The translations under genes and the position numbers were made by a program. Positions 1 to 4,792 of a stretch of 7,088 nucleotides of DNA are shown here, piece by piece (the first letter of the stretch is position 1; every line of letters starts with the position of its first letter). The notes beneath the pieces are model-generated. The model saw only the letters and a program-made list of their open reading frames with translations, ran no database searches and was not told where the DNA came from. The DNA is taken from contig JAKANV010000034.1 of assembly GCA_021823605.1 (NCBI GenBank), positions 1 through 7,088 of the forward strand, read 5' to 3'. The stretch comes from a bacterium. GTDB lineage: Bacteria; Patescibacteriota; CPR2; UBA1875; JAJYID01.

Positions 1-297
1 GAGCACTGGGCTCAGTGTCTTCGCTTGCCACCGAGGGATCCCCTTTGACCGCGCATCGGTATAGGCTGCCTCATTGATGAGGGTGATCCGTCTCAGCTCG
101 CGGGCTGCTACCAAAATGCCCCAAAGCGCAACAGGCATGAGGAAGATGCCGATTATCGACATGACCAGCGCTACGAGGTCCCTCTCAGAACCAAACATCT
201 GGCCTTTGGCTTTCAAAAACTCCCGCTCTTCGTTGGTCAAGTCTTCACTCTTTTTCCTGAGTATGCCTTTTAACTTCATACTTCCTTCTGCTGCCAT
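1..297 (-). CDS. Partial small membrane protein of unknown function (C-terminus beyond the left edge)
   Basis: An open frame of 99 codons runs from an ATG at 297 to the window edge with no stop. The start is supported by an AGGAG Shine-Dalgarno 8 nt upstream and a near-consensus promoter further upstream. The protein begins with about 40 mostly charged residues (MAAEGSMKLKGILRKKSEDL...), followed by one hydrophobic segment at about residues 41-65 (LVALVMSIIGIFLMPVALWG) and then a basic stretch (ARELRR). The positive charge right after the segment suggests the part after it is cytoplasmic, but topology is inferred. I do not recognise the family. By direct count, 159 of the first 300 bases are G or C (53%), while spot counts elsewhere are nearer 40%. 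This hints at a different history or codon preference. It is transcribed separately from HU, which ends in its own terminator upstream. A true coding region is likely; its function is unknown. Confidence 0.72.
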   Translation of the reverse strand, partial: MAAEGSMKLKGILRKKSEDLTNEEREFLKAKGQMFGSERDLVALVMSIIGIFLMPVALWGILVAARELRRITLINEAAYTDARSKGIPRWQAKTLSPVL

Positions 298-351
298 GGT
301 GGCCGCTCCTTTGTTATCCCTTGGTGGGTATTTTTTTGTGGGGGGTGCTTC

Positions 352-378
352 TATCACAGCTATTTCGTAACTGTGATA
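352..378. repeat. Perfect 8-bp inverted repeat at the transcription start of the left-edge gene
   Basis: TATCACAG (352-359) and CTGTGATA (371-378) are exact reverse complements around an 11-nt spacer, centred on 365. After one mismatch, two more inner base pairs are possible. The element starts 5 nt downstream of the predicted -10 box (383-388), so it covers the expected transcription start near 376. It could be a repressor operator, or it could form a hairpin at the very 5' end of the mRNA. The symmetry is seen directly; the role is inferred. Confidence 0.6.
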
Positions 379-382
379 AAAT

Positions 383-411
383 ACACTAACATAAATGACA
401 TGTTTTGTCAA
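383..411 (-). promoter_or_regulatory. Sigma70-type promoter for the left-edge membrane gene
   Basis: Read on the minus strand, a perfect -35 box TTGACA (406-411) is separated by exactly 17 bp from TAGTGT (383-388), which keeps the key T, A and final T of a -10 box. Transcription would start near 376, giving a leader of about 79 nt. A small inverted repeat, TGACA/TGTCA (396-400 and 406-410), overlaps the -35 box and could be a second protein-binding site. The HU terminator lies just upstream, so this gene has an independent promoter. Confidence 0.68.
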
Positions 412-423
412 GACTTTTATTCT

Positions 424-452
424 ATAACAAAACAGAGACCTTTCGGCCTCTG
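424..452 (-). terminator. Rho-independent terminator of the HU gene
   Basis: On the minus strand an 8-bp stem (CAGAGGCC pairing with GGTCTCTG, one G-U pair) closes a GAAA tetraloop at 433-452 and is followed by TTTTGTTAT. It begins 18 nt after the HU stop codon. On the plus strand the same arms carry an A-C mismatch and lack a T-run, so it works in one direction only. Confidence 0.9.
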
Positions 453-470
453 CAATTTGTTTAGTCTAAA

Positions 471-743
471 CTATCGTACAGATTCTTTGAGATTTTTTCC
501 GGCTCGAAATCTCGGCATTTTCATCTCTGGGATAGTAATGTAGTCACCAGTTTGTGGGTTTCGTCCTCTTCTTGAAGCTCTTTTCCCTAAGTCAAAAGTT
601 CCAAATCCAGTTATGGCAACTTTCTCTCCATTTCTTACCTTATCGGTAATAATGTTTGTCAGGCTTTTGAGGCAAGCCTCAACTTCTTTCTTAGAGTAGC
701 CTGTTTCCTTTGATAGTGTTTCTACCAGGTCGTGCTTTGTCAT
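471..743 (-). CDS. hup: HU-family DNA-binding nucleoid protein
   Basis: This 90-residue protein has the standard length of HU/IHF proteins, which bind DNA as dimers, bend it and compact the nucleoid. Visible family marks are the N-terminal helices (MTKHDLVETLSKETGYSKKE), the GFGTF turn at 46-50, the DNA-intercalating arm at about 57-72 with RRGRNPQTG and the proline at its tip (P63), and the closing PRFRAGKNLKESV at 77-89. The ATG at 743 has an AAGGAG Shine-Dalgarno about 7 nt upstream. The gene has its own promoter, a leader of about 110 nt with two small hairpins, and its own terminator, so it looks monocistronic, although read-through from ymdB is possible because no terminator separates them. 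Whether it is a homodimeric HU or part of a heterodimer cannot be told from this window. Confidence 0.96.
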   Translation of the reverse strand: MTKHDLVETLSKETGYSKKEVEACLKSLTNIITDKVRNGEKVAITGFGTFDLGKRASRRGRNPQTGDYITIPEMKMPRFRAGKNLKESVR

Positions 744-765
744 TAGATTTCTCCTTCCTGCCCAG

Positions 766-807
766 CCGCCTTAGCGACGGGTCTTAATTAATTTCAGCCT
801 TAGCTGA
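766..807 (-). promoter_or_regulatory. Twin GCCTTAGC hairpins in the HU leader
   Basis: The octamer GCCTTAGC occurs at 768-775 and again at 797-804, 29 nt apart. Each copy sits in a small stem: CCGCC/GACGG (766-770 with 776-780, one wobble pair in the minus-strand RNA) and TCAGC/GCTGA (794-798 with 803-807). Both lie in the HU 5' leader between the predicted transcription start near 853 and the ribosome binding site. They could be a regulatory RNA element or simply short dispersed repeats. Confidence 0.4.
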
Positions 808-859
808 GCGCCCCCTTAGGACGAAGTTTACTTTATACGTAGTCAAATATATAACATAC

Positions 860-888
860 ATTATATTGCCATGCAACCATAAGTTCAA
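860..888 (-). promoter_or_regulatory. Promoter of the HU gene, overlapping the ymdB stop codon
   Basis: On the minus strand TTGAAC (883-888) is followed after exactly 17 bp by a perfect TATAAT (860-865). The -35 box includes the TGA stop codon of ymdB (885-887). Transcription would start near 853, leaving a leader of about 110 nt before the HU ATG. Confidence 0.75.
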
Positions 889-1685
889 ATTTCTTTGTCA
901 ATTCTCTTAATTGTAACGACTTTGCCCTTTTTATCAAGCTCAACTAAAACGGAGTTAAACTTTAGAGGTCCTTCTGTTTCATTAGAGAACTTTTGCGGCA
1001 TACCTGTTGTATACAGATTAACAATAATGTCCGTCTTTACACCGAGCACCGATTCCTTAGTCCCGGTCATGCCGACATCAGACACATATGCAGTCCCTTT
1101 CGGTAAAACACGCTCATCAGCTGTAGGAACATGGGTATGGGTTCCGACAACTACATTTACTCTTCCATCTAGATAGAAGCCCATAGCCACTTTTTCGCTG
1201 GTAACCTCTGCATGAAAATCTACCAATGATATATCATATTTTCCCTTTGTTTTCTTTAAAATATCATCAATGGTCGTAAAGGGAGATTCAACATTCGCAT
1301 TAATCCAGACCCGCCCTAAAAGGTTGATAATCAAAATTTTCCCAATCTTCGTTTTGACTATTTTGTAACCCACGCCGGGCGAATCTTCCGGATAGTTTGC
1401 GGGTCTGATAACAGGGGTTTCTTTTTTGCCGAGCTCAGGAAAAAAATCCGGCTTTCTCCAAATGTGATTTCCAGTCGTAAAGAAATCTACTCCCACTTCG
1501 ATAAGCTCATCCATCGTATCTTTGGTCATACCTTGACCGGATGTCATATTCTCGCCATTAGCCACAATAAAATCTATACCCTCTTCCTCTTTCAAGCCAG
1601 GAAGAATTTTTTTTACCGCCTTTCGACCGGGCTTTCCGACAATATCGGCTATAAATAATATTTTGATGGATTTTTTTGTAGCCAT
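885..1685 (-). CDS. ymdB: YmdB-family (TIGR00282) calcineurin-like metallophosphoesterase
   Basis: The 266-residue protein matches the length and complete motif set of the YmdB family, dinuclear-metal phosphodiesterases. In Bacillus subtilis the homologue hydrolyses cyclic nucleotides and influences sporulation versus biofilm choice. Metal ligands are visible in order: D14 in ADIVGKPGR, N43/E45 in ANGEN, N73/H74 in GNHIW, H158 in DFHAE, and H183/H185 in GTHTHVPTAD, followed by DVGMTG at 203-208. No ligand appears missing. The start at 1685 lies 3 nt after the rny stop codon and has no clear Shine-Dalgarno, so translation is probably coupled to rny. The rny-ymdB order is also found in Bacillus, which supports both assignments and suggests a shared role in RNA turnover or nucleotide signalling. 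The substrate in this organism is not known. Confidence 0.94.
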   Translation of the reverse strand: MATKKSIKILFIADIVGKPGRKAVKKILPGLKEEEGIDFIVANGENMTSGQGMTKDTMDELIEVGVDFFTTGNHIWRKPDFFPELGKKETPVIRPANYPEDSPGVGYKIVKTKIGKILIINLLGRVWINANVESPFTTIDDILKKTKGKYDISLVDFHAEVTSEKVAMGFYLDGRVNVVVGTHTHVPTADERVLPKGTAYVSDVGMTGTKESVLGVKTDIIVNLYTTGMPQKFSNETEGPLKFNSVLVELDKKGKVVTIKRIDKEI

Positions 1686-1688
1686 AGA

Positions 1689-3215
1689 CTATTTAGCGTA
1701 TTCAGTAATTCTTTTTTCACGGATAACATTAACCTTTATCTGTCCCGGATACTTCAGATCTTTTTCTATTTTTGTAGCAATTTCTTTAGCCAGTTTTTCT
1801 GACTTAAGATCATCAAGAGTTTCCGGCGATACTAGAACTCTCACCTCACGACCAGCCTGAATAGCAAAGGATTTTTCAACTCCCTCAAATGAGTTGGCAA
1901 TGTTTTCAAGCTCGGTCAATCGCTTAATGTAAGCTTCCATCGTGTCGCGCCTAGCGCCCGGTCTGCCACCTGAAATAGTATCTGCAACTTGAACAATTAT
2001 TGCTTCAACAGACTTGAACTCTGCTTCTTCATGATGAGCCTCAATTGCATTTATAATTTTCTCATCTAACCCGAATTTTTTGGCAATATCACGGCCGATC
2101 GATGCATGAGAACCTTCGATTTCTTGGTCCACCGCTTTACCGATATCGTGAAGTAATGCCGCTTTTTTAGCCAAGTTTACATCAGCACCAAGTTCGCTTG
2201 CTAAAGCCCCTGAAAGGTAAGAACATTCCATAGAGTGCTGAAGCACATTCTGCCCGTATGACGTTCTGAATTTCAGTCTTCCCAAAACTTTAATTAAGTC
2301 TGAAGGAAGCCCTGCTACACCAGTCTTATAAACCGCTTGTTCACCGGCTTCTTTAATCTCTTTATCAATTTCTTTCTGTGCTTTTGAAACTGCCTCCTCA
2401 ATCCTTGTCGGATGGATTCTACCGTCTTTCAAAAGGGTTTCAATCGCCCTCTTAGCAACATGCCTTCTCACTGGGTCGAAACCTGAAATCACGATTGTTT
2501 CGGGGGTATCGTCTACAATAATGTCGCATCCGGTCGCACGTTCTATCGCCTGGATGTTTCGTCCTTCACGTCCGATAATTCGTCCTTTCATTTCATCATT
2601 GGGAAGAGCCACGGCCGTAACAGTCGTTTCTGATGTCATGTCGCCAGCCAATCTTTGAATAGCAGTTGAGAGAATTTCACGTGCCTTCTTGTCCGCTTCT
2701 TCTTTTTTCTCAGCTTCTATTTTTTTAATGAAATCTAAAACGTCCTTTTTGTAATCTTTTTCGACAATCTCTAGAAGCTTCTCTTTTGCCTTATCGGTTG
2801 AAAGTTTTGAAATTTTTTCAAGAGCGGCCATCTGCTTTTTGCGAACATCTCGCAGTTCGTTTTTAACACTCTCTACCTCGTCCTTATCTTTTTCGACTTT
2901 ATCCCGAGTTTCATCCAGTTTCTTTGTTCTGTCGTCCAAGACCTTTTCTTTCTCGATGTTTCTTTTTTCGGCCTGCGCTATTAGGTCACGTCGTTCCTTC
3001 TCTTCCTTTTTCGCCTCTTCCTTGACTTTTAACGCCTCTTCTTTCGCCTTTATTATCTCTTCCTTGGCTTCCTCTTTGGCCTCGTTCTTTATTTTGTCTG
3101 CTTCTTTCTGAGACTTCTCCAACGCGTCCTGGGATTTCATTTTCCGGCCATAATATCCCCCAACCCCGCCGGCTGCAAGTCCAACAAGAATCAGAACCAA
3201 TGTGATAGGTTCCAT
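1689..3215 (-). CDS. rny: Ribonuclease Y (membrane-anchored endoribonuclease)
   Basis: RNase Y starts bulk mRNA decay by endonucleolytic cleavage at the membrane. At 508 residues it is close to the roughly 520 of the Bacillus enzyme. Domains in order are an N-terminal membrane segment (about 3-22, ITLVLILVGLAAGGVGGYYG), a long Lys/Glu-rich coiled coil (about 28-185), a KH RNA-binding domain with the GREG loop at 215-218, and an HD domain with H327, the H356-D357 pair in LLHDIGK, H370 and D412. The C-terminal RNase Y domain ends with GQIKVNVIREKRITEYA. The ATG at 3215 has a GAGGAG Shine-Dalgarno 6 nt upstream. The gene has its own promoter and an AT-rich leader of about 143 nt, and is followed after 3 nt by ymdB. 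All expected catalytic residues are present. Confidence 0.97.
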   Translation of the reverse strand: MEPITLVLILVGLAAGGVGGYYGRKMKSQDALEKSQKEADKIKNEAKEEAKEEIIKAKEEALKVKEEAKKEEKERRDLIAQAEKRNIEKEKVLDDRTKKLDETRDKVEKDKDEVESVKNELRDVRKKQMAALEKISKLSTDKAKEKLLEIVEKDYKKDVLDFIKKIEAEKKEEADKKAREILSTAIQRLAGDMTSETTVTAVALPNDEMKGRIIGREGRNIQAIERATGCDIIVDDTPETIVISGFDPVRRHVAKRAIETLLKDGRIHPTRIEEAVSKAQKEIDKEIKEAGEQAVYKTGVAGLPSDLIKVLGRLKFRTSYGQNVLQHSMECSYLSGALASELGADVNLAKKAALLHDIGKAVDQEIEGSHASIGRDIAKKFGLDEKIINAIEAHHEEAEFKSVEAIIVQVADTISGGRPGARRDTMEAYIKRLTELENIANSFEGVEKSFAIQAGREVRVLVSPETLDDLKSEKLAKEIATKIEKDLKYPGQIKVNVIREKRITEYAK

Positions 3216-3244
3216 CTTTCGCTCCTCTTTTTCTAGTACCGAGA

Positions 3245-3330
3245 AATAACTAAAAATACCTCTTTTAAGCCATAATGTATGAGAGTTTTCGTATCATATT
3301 TTAGTTCAAATCCTATAAAATTTAGTTATT
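3245..3330 (-). repeat. 10-bp inverted repeat framing the centre of the rny leader
   Basis: AATAACTAAA (3245-3254) and TTTAGTTATT (3321-3330) are exact reverse complements separated by 66 nt. Both lie in the untranslated leader of rny, so they could pair in the mRNA to form a long-range stem. The enclosed segment holds a 10-codon reading frame (ATG at 3297, stop at 3265-3267, peptide MIRKLSYIMA) with only a weak, distant Shine-Dalgarno. The repeat is exact, but AT-rich sequence makes chance pairing possible. Confidence 0.45.
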
Positions 3331-3334
3331 ATCG

Positions 3335-3357
3335 GTAAATTTAATTTTTTAATTTAC
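3335..3357 (-). repeat. AT-rich hairpin at the 5' end of the rny transcript
   Basis: GTAAATT (3335-3341) and AATTTAC (3351-3357) form a 7-bp inverted repeat with a 9-nt loop. It begins about where the rny transcript should start (near 3358), so it would be a 5'-terminal hairpin of modest stability, or a protein-binding palindrome. Confidence 0.4.
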
Positions 3358-3364
3358 TGGCCCC

Positions 3365-3393
3365 ACTATACTCTCTTTTGACCCGTTTTTCAA
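3365..3393 (-). promoter_or_regulatory. Promoter of the rny-ymdB unit
   Basis: On the minus strand TTGAAA (3388-3393) is separated by exactly 17 bp from TATAGT (3365-3370). It lies directly downstream of the terminator of the preceding gene and upstream of a leader of about 143 nt, so rny-ymdB is an independent transcription unit. Confidence 0.78.
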
Positions 3394-3409
3394 CCCCGAA
3401 ATTTCTCTT

Positions 3410-3440
3410 AAAATGGGAAAAGGCGAGCCTCCGGCTCGCC
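3410..3440 (-). terminator. Rho-independent terminator of the MaoC-like gene
   Basis: A perfect 8-bp GC-rich stem (GGCGAGCC with GGCTCGCC, 3422-3440) with a 3-nt loop is followed on the minus strand by TTTTCCCATTTT. It begins only 3 nt after the upstream gene's stop codon. The plus strand has an interrupted A/T composition after the stem but no T-run, so it serves the minus strand. Confidence 0.9.
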
Positions 3441-3443
3441 CTA

Positions 3444-3902
3444 TCACCCCCTTTTTCTTTTGCGTATTCTAAAACTTTCCTCACCGGGGTAAACTACTTT
3501 GCCACAACCACGCTTATAACAATTTGCTTCGAAAGTAACTCTACCCCAGTTTCTTCCACCTATATCCACTTCTTTAACCACAAGCCGGACGTATAGCTGG
3601 TCGCCCGGCTCGACCGTGCCATCAAAATCACCCTCAATGTGGGCATGCAGCGGAAGGCGTTCGCCTTCCACTTTATTTTGACGGATTATCCTCAGAACTT
3701 CAGCGGCTCGAGTGGAAGCAGTGAAACCGCCAGGAACAACAACTTTCCGAAAAGGCAGATGTGCCTTCTCCGGATCATTGTATTCTTCCAGAATATCAGC
3801 GTAGCCACGAAAAAGTTCCATATATTGGATAACCTTTTCGCGAACCACAACTTCTCCCGGCGACTCAAATACGTCGCCTTTTTTAAAATCTTCAAACTGC
3901 AT
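3444..3902 (-). CDS. MaoC-like hot-dog fold protein, possible hydratase/dehydratase
   Basis: The 152-residue protein resembles the MaoC / (R)-specific enoyl-CoA hydratase group. It has an opening FEDFKKGDVFESPGEVVV segment (3-20), a helix, then D43-x4-H48 (NDPEKAH), the same spacing as the catalytic Asp and His of that family. Next come FRKVVVPGGFTAS (51-63), where many relatives have His before the Gly, and strand-rich GDQLYVRLVVKEV (100-112) with a typical hot-dog pattern. Cysteines 128 and 133 and a basic tail (IRKRKRG) are extra features. The start at 3902 is chosen because AGGAGG lies 5 nt upstream; another ATG at 3906 would give only a 4-codon frame. The gene has its own promoter and terminator. 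No fatty-acid gene is nearby, so the substrate is unknown; a non-catalytic hot-dog protein is possible. Confidence 0.6.
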   Translation of the reverse strand: MQFEDFKKGDVFESPGEVVVREKVIQYMELFRGYADILEEYNDPEKAHLPFRKVVVPGGFTASTRAAEVLRIIRQNKVEGERLPLHAHIEGDFDGTVEPGDQLYVRLVVKEVDIGGRNWGRVTFEANCYKRGCGKVVYPGEESFRIRKRKRG

Positions 3903-3906
3903 TCAT

Positions 3907-3939
3907 GCCTCCTAGGCGACGTAGGTTTGCAAAAGAGGC
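3907..3939 (-). promoter_or_regulatory. Hairpin that could mask the Shine-Dalgarno of the MaoC-like gene
   Basis: In minus-strand RNA, GCCUCUU (3933-3939) can pair with AGGAGGC (3907-3913) in a 7-bp stem with one G-U pair and a 19-nt loop. The second arm contains the whole AGGAGG ribosome binding site (3908-3913). The first arm lies only 3 nt past the -10 box, so a transcript started at the local promoter may lose part of it, whereas a read-through transcript from tsaB would carry all of it. Pairing is seen in the sequence; the regulatory role is inferred. Confidence 0.4.
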
Positions 3940-3942
3940 TTA

Positions 3943-3971
3943 ATAATAGCATTTAATACTTATATTTTCAA
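3943..3971 (-). promoter_or_regulatory. Promoter of the MaoC-like gene, abutting the tsaB stop codon
   Basis: On the minus strand TTGAAA (3966-3971) begins immediately after the tsaB TAA stop, and exactly 17 bp later comes TATTAT (3943-3948). This gives a short leader of roughly 30-35 nt to the ATG at 3902. No terminator separates it from tsaB, so read-through from the upstream operon is also expected. Confidence 0.72.
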
Positions 3972-4376
3972 TTACTGCTTCTTCTTTGTAGTTATAGTCG
4001 GTTCTCGACCATAAAACGGTTCTATAATTTGTCCTTTTTTAAAATGTTTTTTGCCTTCTCTGTAAATTTCTTCGAGATTCATTTTTTCTTTTTGAATCAC
4101 TCCTGCAGTTTCAATCTTCCAAGCATATGCAAAAGCCTTCACTATCACAATTCCAATTCGAAGCCCCGTAAATGAACCCGGACCGCGAACTACGATAATC
4201 GAATCTAAATCACCATAGTTTAACTTATTCCGCGTCAAAATTTCGTCTAATTTCACGTAAAAAGTTTTTGAAAGTTCCCGATGCGCTTCCCACTCTAAAG
4301 AGTCGGTTAATTTGTCATCACAAAACAAACCAAATTTGGCAACTTTATCCGATGTGTCTATGGTGAGTGTATTCAT
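3972..4376 (-). CDS. tsaB: TsaB-like protein of tRNA t6A synthesis, internally shortened
   Basis: TsaB (YeaZ) is the partner of TsaD and TsaE in making N6-threonylcarbamoyladenosine at position 37 of ANN-decoding tRNAs. The N-terminal subdomain is recognisable: LTIDTSD at 4-10 and the signature GPGSFTGLRIG at 65-75. The protein has 134 residues against about 220-230 in common bacteria. It is not simply cut off: after about residue 93 most of the second subdomain is missing, yet the end IIEPFYGREPTITTKKK (117-133) resembles the family's usual C-terminal P-x-Y-x-R tail. This suggests an internal reduction rather than a frameshift, and no continuation is seen after the stop. The ATG overlaps the tsaE stop (ATGA), so translation is coupled. 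TsaD and TsaC are not in the window. Confidence 0.88.
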   Translation of the reverse strand: MNTLTIDTSDKVAKFGLFCDDKLTDSLEWEAHRELSKTFYVKLDEILTRNKLNYGDLDSIIVVRGPGSFTGLRIGIVIVKAFAYAWKIETAGVIQKEKMNLEEIYREGKKHFKKGQIIEPFYGREPTITTKKKQ

Positions 4377-4792
4377 AGTTCTTTGTTTATCTCTATTTCT
4401 CTCTCATTCTCTGAAACGTAATGAAAAGTAATTTTAATTGAATTTTCAGGTAAATATTCTTCAACTCTTTCCGCCCATTCTATCACCGTCACATTGTCAG
4501 TATTTATCCCTTCTTCTAAACTTTCAATTAGCTCCTCATCAGGTGTTTCAAATCGATAGAAATCATAGTGGAGTAAATTTAATTTCTGACCCTTATACTC
4601 TCTGCGAATCACAAAAGTAGGGGAGATAATGTCATCTTTCACACCCAATCCTTTGGCGATGCCTTTCGTAAACTGCGTTTTCCCTCCGCCGAGGTCACCA
4701 TAAAGGGCCACGACTTCTCCGCCACGCAATTTACCAGCCAATTTTTGACCCAACTCAACTGTCTCGTCTGAATTTTTTGATAATATTTTCAT
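4373..4792 (-). CDS. tsaE: TsaE, ATPase of the t6A tRNA modification complex
   Basis: TsaE (YjeE) is the P-loop ATPase that works with TsaB and TsaD in the threonylcarbamoyl transfer cycle. The 139-residue product shows the family opening SxETxxLGxxLA (about 8-19), a Walker A GDLGGGKT at 32-39, SPTF at 57-60, HYDFYR at 75-80 and a Walker B-like VIEWAE at 103-108. An upstream in-frame ATG at 4852 would add 20 residues (starting MPFQSCCFWG) with no family match; the ATG at 4792 is preferred because AAGGA lies 8 nt upstream and homology begins there. The start lies 38 nt inside the preceding gene, and the stop overlaps the tsaB start. Key motifs are intact. Confidence 0.95.
   Translation of the reverse strand: MKILSKNSDETVELGQKLAGKLRGGEVVALYGDLGGGKTQFTKGIAKGLGVKDDIISPTFVIRREYKGQKLNLLHYDFYRFETPDEELIESLEEGINTDNVTVIEWAERVEEYLPENSIKITFHYVSENEREIEINKEL

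Noticed and set aside
328..346. G-rich run as a G-quadruplex
   Set aside because: There are only two adequate G-runs close together, not four.
74..370. 98-codon plus-strand frame
   Set aside because: It is antisense to the left-edge minus-strand gene and its promoter, lacks a Shine-Dalgarno, and has a Ser/Arg-rich composition without a family match; the minus frame has a good RBS and promoter.
352..378. CRP-type binding site
   Set aside because: The half sites are in the opposite order and spacing (TCACA...TGTGA with a wide gap) from the CRP consensus TGTGA-N6-TCACA.
831..848. Alternative HU promoter using TTGACT (843-848) or TATAAA
   Set aside because: No -10 box lies about 17 bp after TTGACT, and TATAAA has no matching -35; TTGAAC-N17-TATAAT is far better.
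2839..3111. 90-codon Ser/Phe-rich plus-strand frame
   Set aside because: It is the complement of the Lys/Glu coiled coil of RNase Y; the repetitive SSFFASS pattern is what antisense of such codons gives.
3692..3952. 86-codon minus-strand frame overlapping the MaoC-like gene
   Set aside because: It would need transcription through the local promoter region and has no Shine-Dalgarno at its ATG; the other frame has AGGAGG, family resemblance and a terminator right after its stop.
3972..4376. Frameshifted or broken tsaB
   Set aside because: The C-terminal tail motif is in frame before the stop, and no further TsaB-like sequence follows in other frames before the next gene.
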